A stretch of 46,599 bases of DNA from JAHFKM01 sp035655455 (GTDB lineage Archaea; Nanobdellota; Nanobdellia; SCGC-AAA011-G17; GW2011-AR18). A program made the translations under genes and the position numbers. Below the pieces are notes generated by a model. The model was not told where the DNA came from. It made no database searches and saw only the letters and a list, made by a program, of their open reading frames with translations. The stretch covers positions 1 through 46,599 of the forward strand of contig DASRUL010000021.1 in the NCBI GenBank assembly GCA_035655455.1, read 5' to 3'. This document shows positions 7,616 to 15,600 of this stretch, piece by piece; position 1 is the stretch's first letter, and every line of letters begins with the position of its first letter.

Positions 7616-8127
7616 GCTGTTTCTCCGATTTTTGTTCCGAAGGTGGCTTGTGTGAAGGTGATCGCTTCTTGTTTGGTGATGCGGTGTCTTGTTGGTATGT
7701 TTGCTGTTTTGCTGCTTCTGCGTTTAATTCTGAACCCACCGCGTTGGAGGGTGACTGCTACTTCGAGGCCAATAATGCCGATGGTGATATCATAAGGGAC
7801 GTCTGGGATTTTGATGTATTCATCGATACCGAAAGAGAAGTTTCCTGAAGAGTCGAATTTTCGTTCTGCTAGGATGTTATCGACTGCTTGGAGAAGCCGT
7901 TTGAGAAGTTCCTGTGCCCTTGTTCCCCTGAGGGTGACTTTTGCTGCGATTGCCAAGTTTGGTCTGACTCCCCATGTTGGGATTCTCTTGGTGCTTGAGG
8001 TCTTGACTGGTTTTGCTCCGCTGATGGTGGCGAGAAGTTTGACTGCTTTTTCTAGTTTTTCTCCTGTTCCTCCTGTTCCGATGTTAAGAGTAAGTTTCTC
8101 GATGTGGATGGTTTTCATGGGGTTCAT
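7612..8127 (-). CDS. rpl5: Ribosomal protein uL5
   Basis: A 171-residue 5S rRNA-binding protein. Signatures include IEKLTLNIGTGGTGEKLEKA, the TSSTKRIPTWGVRPN loop that contacts the P-site tRNA, and KFDSSGNFSFGIDEYIKIP. Works with uL18 in the 5S particle. The ATG at 8127 overlaps the eS4 stop by four bases; a second ATG three codons in is also possible. Confidence 0.95.
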   Translation of the reverse strand: MNPMKTIHIEKLTLNIGTGGTGEKLEKAVKLLATISGAKPVKTSSTKRIPTWGVRPNLAIAAKVTLRGTRAQELLKRLLQAVDNILAERKFDSSGNFSFGIDEYIKIPDVPYDITIGIIGLEVAVTLQRGGFRIKRRSSKTANIPTRHRITKQEAITFTQATFGTKIGETA

Positions 8128-8828
8128 GGTGTTGCCTGCGCGAGAGGGTAATGGTTTCCTACGGCGAGAGCGTACGCCATGAGAGTGATGAATTCTGCGT
8201 CTCCTTTTTTAAGGAGGAGTTTTGCTTTTTCTAGGGTTGTTGTTCTGATGATGTCTTGAATGGTCGCGAGTTCTCCGAGGTGTTTTCCTGCGGTGAGGTA
8301 AACGGTAGTTCCCTTTTCAAGAGGGATGACTTCGAGGATCTTTTGTTGTTTGAGGTCGAAGAGGATGGTGTCTCCGACGCGTCCTGTGTTTGCGAGAATG
8401 TTTCTTCCATCATTGAGGTTAAGTTGGATGGATCCTTTTTTGAGTTTGGTTTTGTTGATGATTTTAAGGAGTTTGAGTGTTGCTTCTTGTTCTTTGATGG
8501 GAAAGGGGCTGAGTCTTGCTTGAGTGTCATGGAGGATTCTGTAGTGTTCTCCTGTCTTGGTGATGTGGATGATATCCATGAGTCCGACTGCGTGTTTGTA
8601 GTCTTTTCTTACCTTGTTATCAACAAGAATCCAGTTGTTGGTAAGGAGATATTTGACTTCCTTGGTCGTGGTCGCATGATTAAGGAGATTTTTGAGCACA
8701 TGATGAAGGGTGATACTTTCTTGGAGCTTGTGGCTTCCTGGTCTTGGTCGTGCTATCCAATGGTGTTCTTTTCTGTTGATGAGCCAGGTTTTTGGTGCTG
8801 CGTATCGTGGAAGGTGGCTTCTTGTCAT
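8124..8828 (-). CDS. rps4e: Ribosomal protein eS4
   Basis: A 234-residue archaeal/eukaryotic small-subunit protein. It opens with SHLPRYAAPKTWLINRKEHHWI and the PRPGSHKLQESITLHHVLKN segment, continues with an S4-type RNA-binding motif (NNWILVDNKVRKDYKHAVGLMDII) and a KOW/SH3 part near GKHLGELATIQDI. Length matches the family. Four-base overlaps with uL24 and uL5. Confidence 0.95.
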   Translation of the reverse strand: MTRSHLPRYAAPKTWLINRKEHHWIARPRPGSHKLQESITLHHVLKNLLNHATTTKEVKYLLTNNWILVDNKVRKDYKHAVGLMDIIHITKTGEHYRILHDTQARLSPFPIKEQEATLKLLKIINKTKLKKGSIQLNLNDGRNILANTGRVGDTILFDLKQQKILEVIPLEKGTTVYLTAGKHLGELATIQDIIRTTTLEKAKLLLKKGDAEFITLMAYALAVGNHYPLAQATP

Positions 8829-9208
8829 GGGTGTTTCCTCTCGAGGTGTTTGATTCTTTTTTTGTCTTCGAGGTTGAGTTCTGTGATCATGAGGTTGGAA
8901 GGGTGTAAGTGATAGGGGGTTGTTGTTCCGTTTTTCTTGGTGAGGGTGATGCCTTCGATGATGACGCGTTGGTGTTTAGTGAGTATTTTATCAACTTTTC
9001 CTGTTCTTTTTTTGAATTGTCCTCTGAGGATTTTGACGATATCTCCTTTTCTTAGGGGTGTGTTTCTTTTTTTGTATTTATTGTGAAGATCATTAGACAA
9101 AGTTGTTGAGAGGAGTTTTCGTGCTAAGTGAAGGGGGAGGTTTGCTGTGTATTTTCTCTGTTTTGCTGGTTTCTTGCTTGCTTTCCAGTGTTTGCTCCAG
9201 GGTTTCAT
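8825..9208 (-). CDS. rpl24: Ribosomal protein uL24
   Basis: A 127-residue large-subunit assembly initiator. The start SKHWKASKKPAKQRKYTANLPLH matches the archaeal L26-type N terminus, followed by the KOW motif RKGDIVKILRGQFKKRTGKVDK. It overlaps by four bases (ATGA) with an unfamiliar gene upstream rather than following uL14 directly as in other archaea. Confidence 0.95.
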   Translation of the reverse strand: MKPWSKHWKASKKPAKQRKYTANLPLHLARKLLSTTLSNDLHNKYKKRNTPLRKGDIVKILRGQFKKRTGKVDKILTKHQRVIIEGITLTKKNGTTTPYHLHPSNLMITELNLEDKKRIKHLERKHP

Positions 9209-9636
9209 TGTTGTGTATTCCTCTCACATTGGTCATCGATAGTTTTATATCGCTTTAGGAGATAGTCTATTAAAATGATAGGCATGTATCCTAACTGAGC
9301 CATAAAAATTCCTGAGAGGATCATGTTTTGCGTTGTGCATTCTTCAACCAAATCTCTTACGTCTGAATCATCTGTTGTTGCGTAATCTGTAATGCCTCGA
9401 GTTCTGACTTCTTCTGCGAGAATGCTCATCAGGGTTGCGGTAGAGAGAAACCTGTCAAAGATGATTCCTGTTCTGGAAGTTAACTCCTCTCTTGAGACTC
9501 CTTTTTGTTCGAGGTAAGAGTCTAGACAAGCAAGTTCTCTATCTGCTTCTTGTTGGCTGATTGATCCCTTTGCTTCCAAAGCCTGAGGAAAATCTTTTTT
9601 TTGTGATTCTCTGGTTATTTCCTGAAGAGTTGTCAT
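9205..9636 (-). CDS. Unrecognised protein inserted in the ribosomal operon
   Basis: A 143-residue predicted helical, acidic-to-neutral protein (MTTLQEITRESQKK...) that I do not recognise. It lies between uL14 and uL24, which are normally adjacent in archaea. It contrasts with its neighbours in lacking Lys/Arg-rich RNA-binding character. Features seen: an acidic mid-section (TTDDSDVRDLVEECT) and a C-terminal amphipathic or weakly hydrophobic stretch (MILSGIFMAQLGYMPIILIDYLLKRY, given here as a region, residues about 103-130) that could be a single membrane helix or a buried helix. The ATG at 9636 is two bases beyond the uL14 stop, and the gene overlaps uL24 by ATGA, so it is translated with the operon. 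A ribosome-associated or regulatory role is only inference. Confidence 0.8.
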   Translation of the reverse strand: MTTLQEITRESQKKDFPQALEAKGSISQQEADRELACLDSYLEQKGVSREELTSRTGIIFDRFLSTATLMSILAEEVRTRGITDYATTDDSDVRDLVEECTTQNMILSGIFMAQLGYMPIILIDYLLKRYKTIDDQCERNTQQ

Positions 9637-9638
9637 TA

Positions 9639-10040
9639 TTATGCGACTCCTTTTGCGATTTTTGCGACTGCTGGCCATCTGCCGACGACCTCTTTGGCGA
9701 TTGGCCCCTTGATGAGTGTTCCCTTAGGGTTTCCTTTGTCGTCTTTGACGACGACTGCTGCGTTGTCTTCGAATTTGACGCGCATGCCATCGCTTCTTCT
9801 GTATTCTTTTTTTTGTCGAACAATGATTGCGTATACCACTTTTTTTCTCATGTCTGGTGCTCCGACTGAGACTGAGGCTGTGATGAAGGCGCCGACGCCT
9901 CCTGACATGTTGCGTGCTTTGACGCCTTTTCCCCCTCTGAATGAAATAACTCTAAGGAGTTTTGCTCCAGAGTTGTCGCAGGTTGGGATGTAGCTTCCTT
10001 TTTGGAATGCTCGTGTGATGTTTGCTTTGAGGGCTTTCAT
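9639..10040 (-). CDS. rpl14: Ribosomal protein uL14
   Basis: A 133-residue five-stranded beta-barrel protein of archaeal length. Signatures: GSYIPTCDNSGAKLLRVIS, VVYAIIVRQKKEYRRSDG and FEDNAAVVVKDDKGNPKGT. It sits at an intersubunit bridge beside eL19. Overlaps uS17 by four bases; two bases separate it from the unknown gene downstream. Confidence 0.97.
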   Translation of the reverse strand: MKALKANITRAFQKGSYIPTCDNSGAKLLRVISFRGGKGVKARNMSGGVGAFITASVSVGAPDMRKKVVYAIIVRQKKEYRRSDGMRVKFEDNAAVVVKDDKGNPKGTLIKGPIAKEVVGRWPAVAKIAKGVA

Positions 10041-10363
10041 GGTTGGATTTTTTCAATGATGATGAAGTTTTTCGTCTTGCTGATGGGCCTGCATTCGATG
10101 AATCGCACGTTGTCCCCGAGGGTGATGTCGATGCAGTCCGGATGATGTACTTGAAGCTTGCTTCTTCGTTTTTCATAGCGTTGGTATTTCGGGAGGTAAA
10201 AGAGGCGTTGCCATTCTACTGTTGCTGTGCGTTGGCTGTTGAGTTTGGTGATGGTTCCCGTGAATTGTCTTCCTCTAAGGGCGATCTTTCCGTGGAAGGC
10301 GCAGTGCTTGTCTGCGCAGGCCCTGGTTGGTGCTTGGGCTGTTATGCCGATGTTGTTGGTCAT
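10037..10363 (-). CDS. rps17: Ribosomal protein uS17
   Basis: A 108-residue OB-fold small-subunit protein. The archaeal N terminus (DKHCAFHGKIALRGRQFTG) is followed by TATVEWQRLFYLPKYQRYEKRRSK and the C-terminal GDNVRFIECRPISKTKNF signature. Four-base overlaps with the Rpp29 gene and uL14. Confidence 0.96.
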   Translation of the reverse strand: MTNNIGITAQAPTRACADKHCAFHGKIALRGRQFTGTITKLNSQRTATVEWQRLFYLPKYQRYEKRRSKLQVHHPDCIDITLGDNVRFIECRPISKTKNFIIIEKIQP

Positions 10364-10608
10364 GGTGTTTCTTTCTTGAGTCTGTTTTCTGGTCTTCCTG
10401 AGAGGGTGTTTCCGTCGATGGTGATGACCTTGTTGTTGATGTTCATGGTGAGTGTTAGTCCTTGTTTGATGAGTGTTTTTCCGTTGTCGAGTTCAAGGGT
10501 GTTTCTTGTTTCGTTGATGACCGTTCCTGTGATGCCGATGAGACACTTGTTGTCTGCATGAACGACTTTGATGGCCTTGCCGATGATTTCATGGTTTTCC
10601 TTGCTCAT
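10360..10608 (-). CDS. rnp1: RNase P protein component 1 (Rpp29/Pop4)
   Basis: An 82-residue Sm-like barrel protein. The pattern EIIGKAIKVVHADNKCLIGITGTVINETRNTL, with LIG-x-x-G-x-V-x-x-E-T-x-x-T, is the Rpp29 hallmark. In archaea it pairs with Rpp21 and binds the specificity domain of the RNase P RNA for 5' tRNA processing. Its place between aIF1 and uS17 is the conserved archaeal position. Slightly shorter than usual (about 90-130 residues). Confidence 0.92.
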   Translation of the reverse strand: MSKENHEIIGKAIKVVHADNKCLIGITGTVINETRNTLELDNGKTLIKQGLTLTMNINNKVITIDGNTLSGRPENRLKKETP

Positions 10609-10913
10609 TTTGTGATGATTTTTTCTTGGCTGAACCCGAGTGCTGAGAGTTCTGCTTTGACCTTGTCTGCGTGGCTTCCTTGGAGTTCGATGACGCCATT
10701 CTTTGCTGTGCCCCCGCAGGCGAGTTTGTTTTTGAGTTTTTTTGCCAGATCTTTGAGGTCAATGGTTTTCCTGTCCAGTCCTTCAATAATAGTGGCGAGT
10801 TTTCCGAATCGTCGTTTGACGATTTTTATGGTGATTTGTTGTTCTGCTTGTGCGATGGTTTCGCAGACGCAAAGTTCTCGTGGTAGACCGCAGGTGGGGC
10901 ATACGTCGCTCAT
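10605..10913 (-). CDS. Translation initiation factor aIF1 (SUI1)
   Basis: A 102-residue SUI1-family protein. An N-terminal zinc knuckle has C5-x2-C8 and C15-x-C17; the SUI1 fold follows with ITIKIVKRRFGKLATIIEGL, LKNKLACGGTAKNGVIELQG and DKVKAELSALGF. aIF1 checks start-codon pairing on the small subunit. Its co-location with uL29 and Rpp29 is standard in archaea. Confidence 0.95.
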   Translation of the reverse strand: MSDVCPTCGLPRELCVCETIAQAEQQITIKIVKRRFGKLATIIEGLDRKTIDLKDLAKKLKNKLACGGTAKNGVIELQGSHADKVKAELSALGFSQEKIITK

Positions 10914-11116
10914 TGGTGATGTTCCTCCTTGTTGATGTGGGTGAGAGTGATGATTCTAGCGATTGTCCTCTTTATTGCCTTGATTCTTCCCGGGTTTTTT
11001 GGTGTTGTTCCTGTTGCGATTTGACTGCGTGCTTGCATGAGTTCTTTCTTGAGTTCTTGAAGGTGTTGTGTTCGTTCTTTTTCACTCATTGCTTTAAGGG
11101 CTTGTGTTTTTTTCAT
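10910..11116 (-). CDS. rpl29: Ribosomal protein uL29
   Basis: A 68-residue two-helix large-subunit protein near the exit tunnel. LKAMSEKERTQHLQELKKELMQARSQIATG is the L29 hairpin (residues 7-36). The start at 11116 keeps the residues before MSEKE that the family has, although it overlaps the uS3 end by 23 bases. Confidence 0.93.
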   Translation of the reverse strand: MKKTQALKAMSEKERTQHLQELKKELMQARSQIATGTTPKNPGRIKAIKRTIARIITLTHINKEEHHQ

Positions 11117-11792
11117 GGGTTTCCTCTGCTTGTTGTGCGTCTTTTATTGGAATTTTTTGTTGTTCTTGTGGCTTGCTCTCTTCTGTTTGCTTTGCTTCTT
11201 TAAAGATAATATCATCTGGAAGTTTGACGTCTGAGTGGAGGATTTTGACTTTGATGCCGACTGTTCCTGATTTGAGGTTGCATCCCTCTGAGGCGATGTC
11301 CATGTAGCTGTAGGAGATGTCTCCTGATTTTTTGAGGTATCCTGTGGAAAACCTCCAGCTGTGCGCGCGTTCTCCTGGGACGCCTCGTCCTCCAATGATG
11401 ATTTCGATGCCTGATGCCCCTGCCCTCATGCTATCTTCAAGTGCCCTGTAAGCGAGGGCCTTGAAGCGTTTTGGCCCGAAGCGTTGAAGGTTGTTCATCA
11501 GGTTTTTCGCGACTGTTGCCGCGTCGAGTGCTGGAGTGGATATTTCCTCGACTTCGAGTTGTGGGTTTTCGAGGCCGAAGCGTGTTTTGAGTTGATGGGT
11601 GAGATATTTGATGTTTGCTCCTTTTTTTCCAACGATGAGTCCCGGTCTTGCGGTAAGGACGGTGATTTTTTCTCCGAGTGGAGTGCGTTGCATTTTGATG
11701 TGACTGCAACTCATTCTTCCTAAGTAAGAAAGGACAAATTCTTCTATTTGTTTTTCTTTGACTTTTTGTGCGATGATTTGGCGTTCGATCAT
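11094..11792 (-). CDS. rps3: Ribosomal protein uS3
   Basis: A 232-residue small-subunit protein starting MIERQIIAQKVKEKQIEEF. It has an N-terminal KH domain (ARPGLIVGKKGANIKYLT, GKKG loop), then the S3 C-terminal domain (GRGVPGERAHSWRFSTGYLKKSG). The last 30 residues are a Gln/Glu/Lys-rich tail. The start was fixed by the ATGA overlap with uL22; the frame is open further upstream but runs through uL22 in another frame. Confidence 0.95.
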   Translation of the reverse strand: MIERQIIAQKVKEKQIEEFVLSYLGRMSCSHIKMQRTPLGEKITVLTARPGLIVGKKGANIKYLTHQLKTRFGLENPQLEVEEISTPALDAATVAKNLMNNLQRFGPKRFKALAYRALEDSMRAGASGIEIIIGGRGVPGERAHSWRFSTGYLKKSGDISYSYMDIASEGCNLKSGTVGIKVKILHSDVKLPDDIIFKEAKQTEESKPQEQQKIPIKDAQQAEETHEKNTSP

Positions 11793-12229
11793 TGTTTTTT
11801 GGGTTGTTCTTTTTTTTCTTGTGTTGTTTCTTGCGCTGTGAGTTGAATGTGTGCTGATTTGATGCGTGTTCTGCGTTGTCTTCCAGAGTGCCATCGCCGT
11901 GCCGCGAAGTTGGCGATAGCGCTGCTGATAATGATTTTTTCTGGGTTGAGTCCTTTGTGTTCTGCGTTTGCTTGGAGGCTGTTGAGCAGGCTGAGAATGT
12001 GTTTGGAAGCGTTGAGAGGATAGCGTGCCGGTCCTGTTCCTGGTTTGTGGCAGAGGTCTTTGTTGAATTTTTTGAAAGAGAGGGGTTTCTTCATGTCGAT
12101 GACATCTTTGAGTAAGGCCTTTGCTCGGGTAAGGGTTTTCCCTTTGAGGTGGCTGCAAATGACCATGGACATTTTTGGTGAGATGGGCAGTGCGCGTCCG
12201 AGTGCTGTTGCTTCGTTGGGGTTGGTCAT
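11789..12229 (-). CDS. rpl22: Ribosomal protein uL22
   Basis: A 146-residue large-subunit protein lining the exit tunnel. It shows the archaeal SPKMSMVICSHLKGKTLTRAKALL start, the GPARYPLNASKHILSLLNS helix and the beta-hairpin region ARRWHSGRQRRTRIKSAHIQ. A Gln/Lys-rich tail ends the protein. One base separates it from uS19. Confidence 0.95.
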   Translation of the reverse strand: MTNPNEATALGRALPISPKMSMVICSHLKGKTLTRAKALLKDVIDMKKPLSFKKFNKDLCHKPGTGPARYPLNASKHILSLLNSLQANAEHKGLNPEKIIISSAIANFAARRWHSGRQRRTRIKSAHIQLTAQETTQEKKEQPKKQ

Positions 12230-12230
12230 T

Positions 12231-12626
12231 TTATTTCACCGAGAGTGATCCACTTGATTTTGTTGCTCCGATTCCTGGTGCGGAGTGTTGGACTTTTCTT
12301 CTTGTTGGCGAGAATTCTCCAAGGTAGTGTCCGATCATGTCGTAGGTAATTGCTATGGGAGTGAATTCTTTTCCATTGTGTACTTGGATGAGTTGTCCGA
12401 TCATGTCTGGAAGAATGATCATGTCTCTGCAGTGAGTTTTAACTGGTTTTTTATGTTTGCCTTGGTGGACTGCTTGGATCATGGTGAGGAGTTTTTTTTG
12501 TTCTGGAGTGGATCCTCGTTTGAGGCTTCTGCGTTGTCTTGAGGTGAGAATTTTGCTGAACTCTTGAGTGCTGAGCGTTTGAAGTTCTTCTGTTGTTTTT
12601 CCGTGGTAAGCGTCTCCTTTCTTCAT
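12231..12626 (-). CDS. rps19: Ribosomal protein uS19
   Basis: A 131-residue archaeal-length S19. The core signature THCRDMIILPDMIGQLIQVHNGKEF and HYLGEFSPTRRKVQHSAPG are clear. It belongs to the small-subunit head. Overlaps uL2 by four bases. Confidence 0.96.
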   Translation of the reverse strand: MKKGDAYHGKTTEELQTLSTQEFSKILTSRQRRSLKRGSTPEQKKLLTMIQAVHQGKHKKPVKTHCRDMIILPDMIGQLIQVHNGKEFTPIAITYDMIGHYLGEFSPTRRKVQHSAPGIGATKSSGSLSVK

Positions 12627-13336
12627 CGTAATTTTCCTGTTCTTCTTGCGTGTTGTTGTCCAACTTTTCTTCCCGGTGGAGCGTATCTTGGAGCGATGGA
12701 TGGCTTACCCATATGGCGTCCTCTCCCTGAGCCGAAGGGATGTTCCACGGCGTTCATGGCTACTGCTGAGGTTACAGGATAGAGTTTGCCGCGGCTGCGT
12801 TTGGCGTGCCATTTTCTTCCTGCTTTGATGAAGGGTTTTTCAAGCCTGCCTCCTCCTGCGATTATTCCAATAGTTGCTCTGCAGCGAGCGTTGAGGGTCT
12901 TGATTTTTTTTGAGGGAAGTTGTACGACAACATGGCTTCCTATCTTACTGAGGACTTTGGCGAAGGTTCCTGAGGCTCTGACATACTTGCCTCCGTCTCC
13001 TGAAGTTTGTTCGATGTTATAGATGGACGTTCCTTCTGGGATTGCTGAGAGGGGAGCGGTGTTTCCTTCTTGAATGGCTGCTGCTGGTCCTGTTGCGATG
13101 ATGTCTCCTACTGCGGTTTTTTCTGGCGCTTGGAGGAGGACGTGTTCTCCATCTTCATACAAAACGCTCATGAGTGGTGCGCTATGGCCTGGACTATGGA
13201 TGATGTCTGTGACTGTTCCAAATAAAACCTCTTGCTGATGGAGGGATTTATGCCTGGTGTTCCCGGCGCTGTAGGGAAGACTGATGAATCGTCGTGTTCC
13301 TCGTCCTCTGCGTTGGGAGATGATGCGCTTGCCCAT
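12623..13336 (-). CDS. rpl2: Ribosomal protein uL2
   Basis: A 237-residue large-subunit protein close to the peptidyl transferase centre. It starts MGKRIISQRRGRGTRRFIS, contains the SH3-like domain, and ends with the most conserved segment TSAVAMNAVEHPFGSGRGRHMGKPS (residues about 190-215), with the His-containing loop intact. Overlaps uS19 by four bases; one base after uL23. Confidence 0.97.
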   Translation of the reverse strand: MGKRIISQRRGRGTRRFISLPYSAGNTRHKSLHQQEVLFGTVTDIIHSPGHSAPLMSVLYEDGEHVLLQAPEKTAVGDIIATGPAAAIQEGNTAPLSAIPEGTSIYNIEQTSGDGGKYVRASGTFAKVLSKIGSHVVVQLPSKKIKTLNARCRATIGIIAGGGRLEKPFIKAGRKWHAKRSRGKLYPVTSAVAMNAVEHPFGSGRGRHMGKPSIAPRYAPPGRKVGQQHARRTGKLR

Positions 13337-13337
13337 G

Positions 13338-13604
13338 TTAAATGACGCCTCCGAGTTTAGTGGTGATGTCTGTTGCTGAGTGTTCTTTGCTAAGGGTGAT
13401 GTAGGCTCTTTTTTCTCCTAAAGGAGTGGTGTAGGTATTGACGTTGAGGACCTTGGCGTTGAAGAGTTGTTCGAAGGAATGTTTGATTGCTTGTTTAGTT
13501 GCGTTTTTATGAACTGCGAAGAGGAGCTTGTTGTATTTGTCTGCAAGGTGAACGACTTTTTCTGTGGTGATTGGATGCTTGAGGATGGTGTAGGGATCTT
13601 TCAT
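13338..13604 (-). CDS. rpl23: Ribosomal protein uL23
   Basis: An 88-residue exit-tunnel protein that in archaea offers a docking site for SRP and chaperones. Signatures: ILKHPITTEKVVHLADKYNKL and AKVLNVNTYTTPLGEKRAYITL. Length fits archaeal L23. ATGA overlap with uL4. Confidence 0.95.
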   Translation of the reverse strand: MKDPYTILKHPITTEKVVHLADKYNKLLFAVHKNATKQAIKHSFEQLFNAKVLNVNTYTTPLGEKRAYITLSKEHSATDITTKLGGVI

Positions 13605-14368
13605 AGGAAGAGGTGCTCCTCATCGAGTTTTTTGAGTGCGTTTTCTGTCCAGATGCTTGTTCTGAGTTCATTTGCTCTGGTGAGTGCTGCGATGTTAAGG
13701 TATTTTACTGAAAGGACGTCAATGCCTGGAAGGTTGTATGCTGCTGTTTGGAAGGGGCAGGGTCCTGCGACGACGAAGAGTGGTCCTTTTTTGTGGCTGT
13801 GCCTTCTTCCTCTGGTTTTTCCTTTTCCTGCTTTGATGATATGTTGGCTGAGTCGTTCGAGTTCTTTAGTGAATCCTAAGTTTTGAAGGAGTGTCCTTGC
13901 TTCTTTTGTCTTTTTGAGGGCCTCGAGCCTTGCTTCGACGATGAAGAGTTTGTGGTGGTGTGCGATGCCTGAGAGTGCGCTTCTAAGCGCCTTCTTGCGT
14001 TCTTTTTTATTGATTTTAAGAGTGTAAATTTTTTCTGGTTTTGGGGGGTGTGCCATTCTTCCTTTGACTGTGCCTGGCGCCTCTGATCCTGTCCAGCCGA
14101 ATTGTGTTCCTCGTCTCCAGAGGGTTTTTCTTGGCGCTCTTGAGATGCCGTGGCCGTAGCTGCATTTGTAGTTTCTTCTTCGTCTTGAGATCTTTGCTGA
14201 GACACCGACAAGTCCTGCTTGATACATGGTTCCATAGGGTTTTCTTGAGTGGTGAAATGCGACGATGCTGCGTTTGATGAGATCCGGCTCGTACTCTGTC
14301 GTGAACTGTTGGGGCAATGCTATGGTCTTGATTTTTTTTCCTTGGAGATCGTAGAGGTCTGTGTTCAT
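13601..14368 (-). CDS. rpl4: Ribosomal protein uL4
   Basis: A 255-residue large-subunit protein. The opening DLYDLQGKKIKTIALPQQF, the tunnel loop with KISRRRRNYKCSYGHG and WRRGTQFGWTG, and the KGKTRGRRHSHKKGPLFVV region all match archaeal L4. Four-base overlaps with uL3 and uL23. Confidence 0.96.
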   Translation of the reverse strand: MNTDLYDLQGKKIKTIALPQQFTTEYEPDLIKRSIVAFHHSRKPYGTMYQAGLVGVSAKISRRRRNYKCSYGHGISRAPRKTLWRRGTQFGWTGSEAPGTVKGRMAHPPKPEKIYTLKINKKERKKALRSALSGIAHHHKLFIVEARLEALKKTKEARTLLQNLGFTKELERLSQHIIKAGKGKTRGRRHSHKKGPLFVVAGPCPFQTAAYNLPGIDVLSVKYLNIAALTRANELRTSIWTENALKKLDEEHLFL

Positions 14369-15348
14369 TGTTTGCTTGCCGTGCTAATGCTTACGAGTTC
14401 TAGATTACCGAGTTGCCTTTGTCCTCTGATAGGTTCGTTGATGCGGATGAGTCTCTTTGCTGGTCCTGGGACTGATCCCTTGATGACAGCGTACTCATTT
14501 TTGACAAGGCCGTAGTGGAGAAATCCCCCCTTGGGATTTATTTTTTCCGGCTGGTCGTGGATGAAAACAAGGTGTTTGTTGTATTCTGTTCTAGTATTGT
14601 AGCCGAGTCTCCCAGGCATGAGCATTCCCCAGTGGATTCTTCCTGGTCGTTCTGGGCCCATGATGTTACCTCTGCGTTTTTTTTCTGATTTGTGGCTTCT
14701 GAGGCTAACGCCGAAGCGTTTGACTGTGCCTTGGAAGCCCTTGCCTTTGCTGACAGAATGAACATCCACCCTTGTGCCTGCTTTGAAGACGTCTGAAAGG
14801 TGAATGTCTTTGTCAAGAAGGGTGAGAGTATATTCTAGTTTTGCTTTAATATCTGTGCCACCGAGGCCAAGTTCGAAGATTGCTGGCTGTTTTTTGCTGA
14901 GCCCTGTTTTTATGGGTTGGGTTGCGACGTTGATTCTGATGTCTGTGAGAGTGGGAAGGAGTTCTTGGATTGCCTTGAGGTGTTGTTCATAGTTGTGCCT
15001 TTTGAGGCTGAGGTGCCTTTGAAGCTCTTTGGAAAGCCTTGGGTTAAATGCTTCTTGAACGAGTTTGAGTGTGGTTGCTTCTTGTTGGTAAGCTCTAAGG
15101 GAAACAACTCTGAGGGGCGGGCATTCTAAGATAGTGACTGGCCAGCTGACAATATCTCCCTTGGTGCAGCTGTTTGGCCTGTTATCTTTTAATTGAAGAT
15201 GTGTCATACCTGCCTTGTAGCCTGCGAAGCCGAGGAGGCTGATGTTCTTGAGGGTTGGCCAGGCTTTGACGACAGGTGTTTCCTTCTTTGGTCTGACTCT
15301 TGGCCAGTACTGGAGGCTTCCTTTTCTTGGTCTATGGATGTTTGCCAT
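14365..15348 (-). CDS. rpl3: Ribosomal protein uL3
   Basis: A 327-residue protein, first gene of the operon. It begins ANIHRPRKGSLQYWPRVRPKKE, has the archaeal GYKAGMTH segment, SKGKGFQGTVKRFGVSLR and GMLMPGRLGYNTRTEYN. It initiates large-subunit assembly. The leader, if transcription uses the TATA element at 15437-15445, is about 60-70 bases, unlike the mostly leaderless genes elsewhere in the window. Confidence 0.96.
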   Translation of the reverse strand: MANIHRPRKGSLQYWPRVRPKKETPVVKAWPTLKNISLLGFAGYKAGMTHLQLKDNRPNSCTKGDIVSWPVTILECPPLRVVSLRAYQQEATTLKLVQEAFNPRLSKELQRHLSLKRHNYEQHLKAIQELLPTLTDIRINVATQPIKTGLSKKQPAIFELGLGGTDIKAKLEYTLTLLDKDIHLSDVFKAGTRVDVHSVSKGKGFQGTVKRFGVSLRSHKSEKKRRGNIMGPERPGRIHWGMLMPGRLGYNTRTEYNKHLVFIHDQPEKINPKGGFLHYGLVKNEYAVIKGSVPGPAKRLIRINEPIRGQRQLGNLELVSISTASKQ

Positions 15349-15436
15349 CGCTTTAGTTCTTATGCTGGAATGATTTTCAGAAGCAGCTGAGAGGTTACTC
15401 TATTCAGTAGGGGTAGGGAGAAGGATAAAGGACTTG

Positions 15437-15445
15437 CTTATAAAT
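15437..15445. promoter_or_regulatory. TATA box of the ribosomal operon (possibly bidirectional)
   Basis: CTTATAAAT on the plus strand reads ATTTATAAG on the minus strand. It is the only clear TATA-like element upstream of uL3 and would start transcription about 65 bases before its ATG. It also points toward a short open frame on the plus strand. Confidence 0.5.
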
Positions 15446-15478
15446 CTGCCGTTTTTTTATTGGCTTTTTTGTTAGCGG

Positions 15479-15598
15479 TTGAAAGGAAGAAGGACGAATG
15501 CTATTAAAAAAAGATTAGTTGAAGAAGAGCTTGCGCTTGATCAAGAAAACTTGAAAAGAAAATCGCGAGCGTTGCGTGAGAGGCAAGGGATAAAATAA
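15479..15598 (+). CDS. Possible 39-residue basic helical peptide (TTG start)
   Basis: A short frame begins at TTG 15479, just after an in-frame stop, and ends at TAA 15596-15598. The product is Lys/Arg/Glu-rich and would be helical (NAIKKRLVEEELALDQENL). It starts about 35-40 bases after the TATA element at 15437-15445 and fills the gap between two minus-strand genes. No ATG or clear ribosome-binding site is visible, so this is weakly supported and may be chance. Confidence 0.28.
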   Translation: MKGRRTNAIKKRLVEEELALDQENLKRKSRALRERQGIK

Positions 15599-15600
15599 AG

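Noticed and set aside
11793..12158. Long upstream extension of the uS3 frame
   Set aside because: It is the shifted-frame image of uL22, and uS3 starts at the ATGA overlap at 11792.
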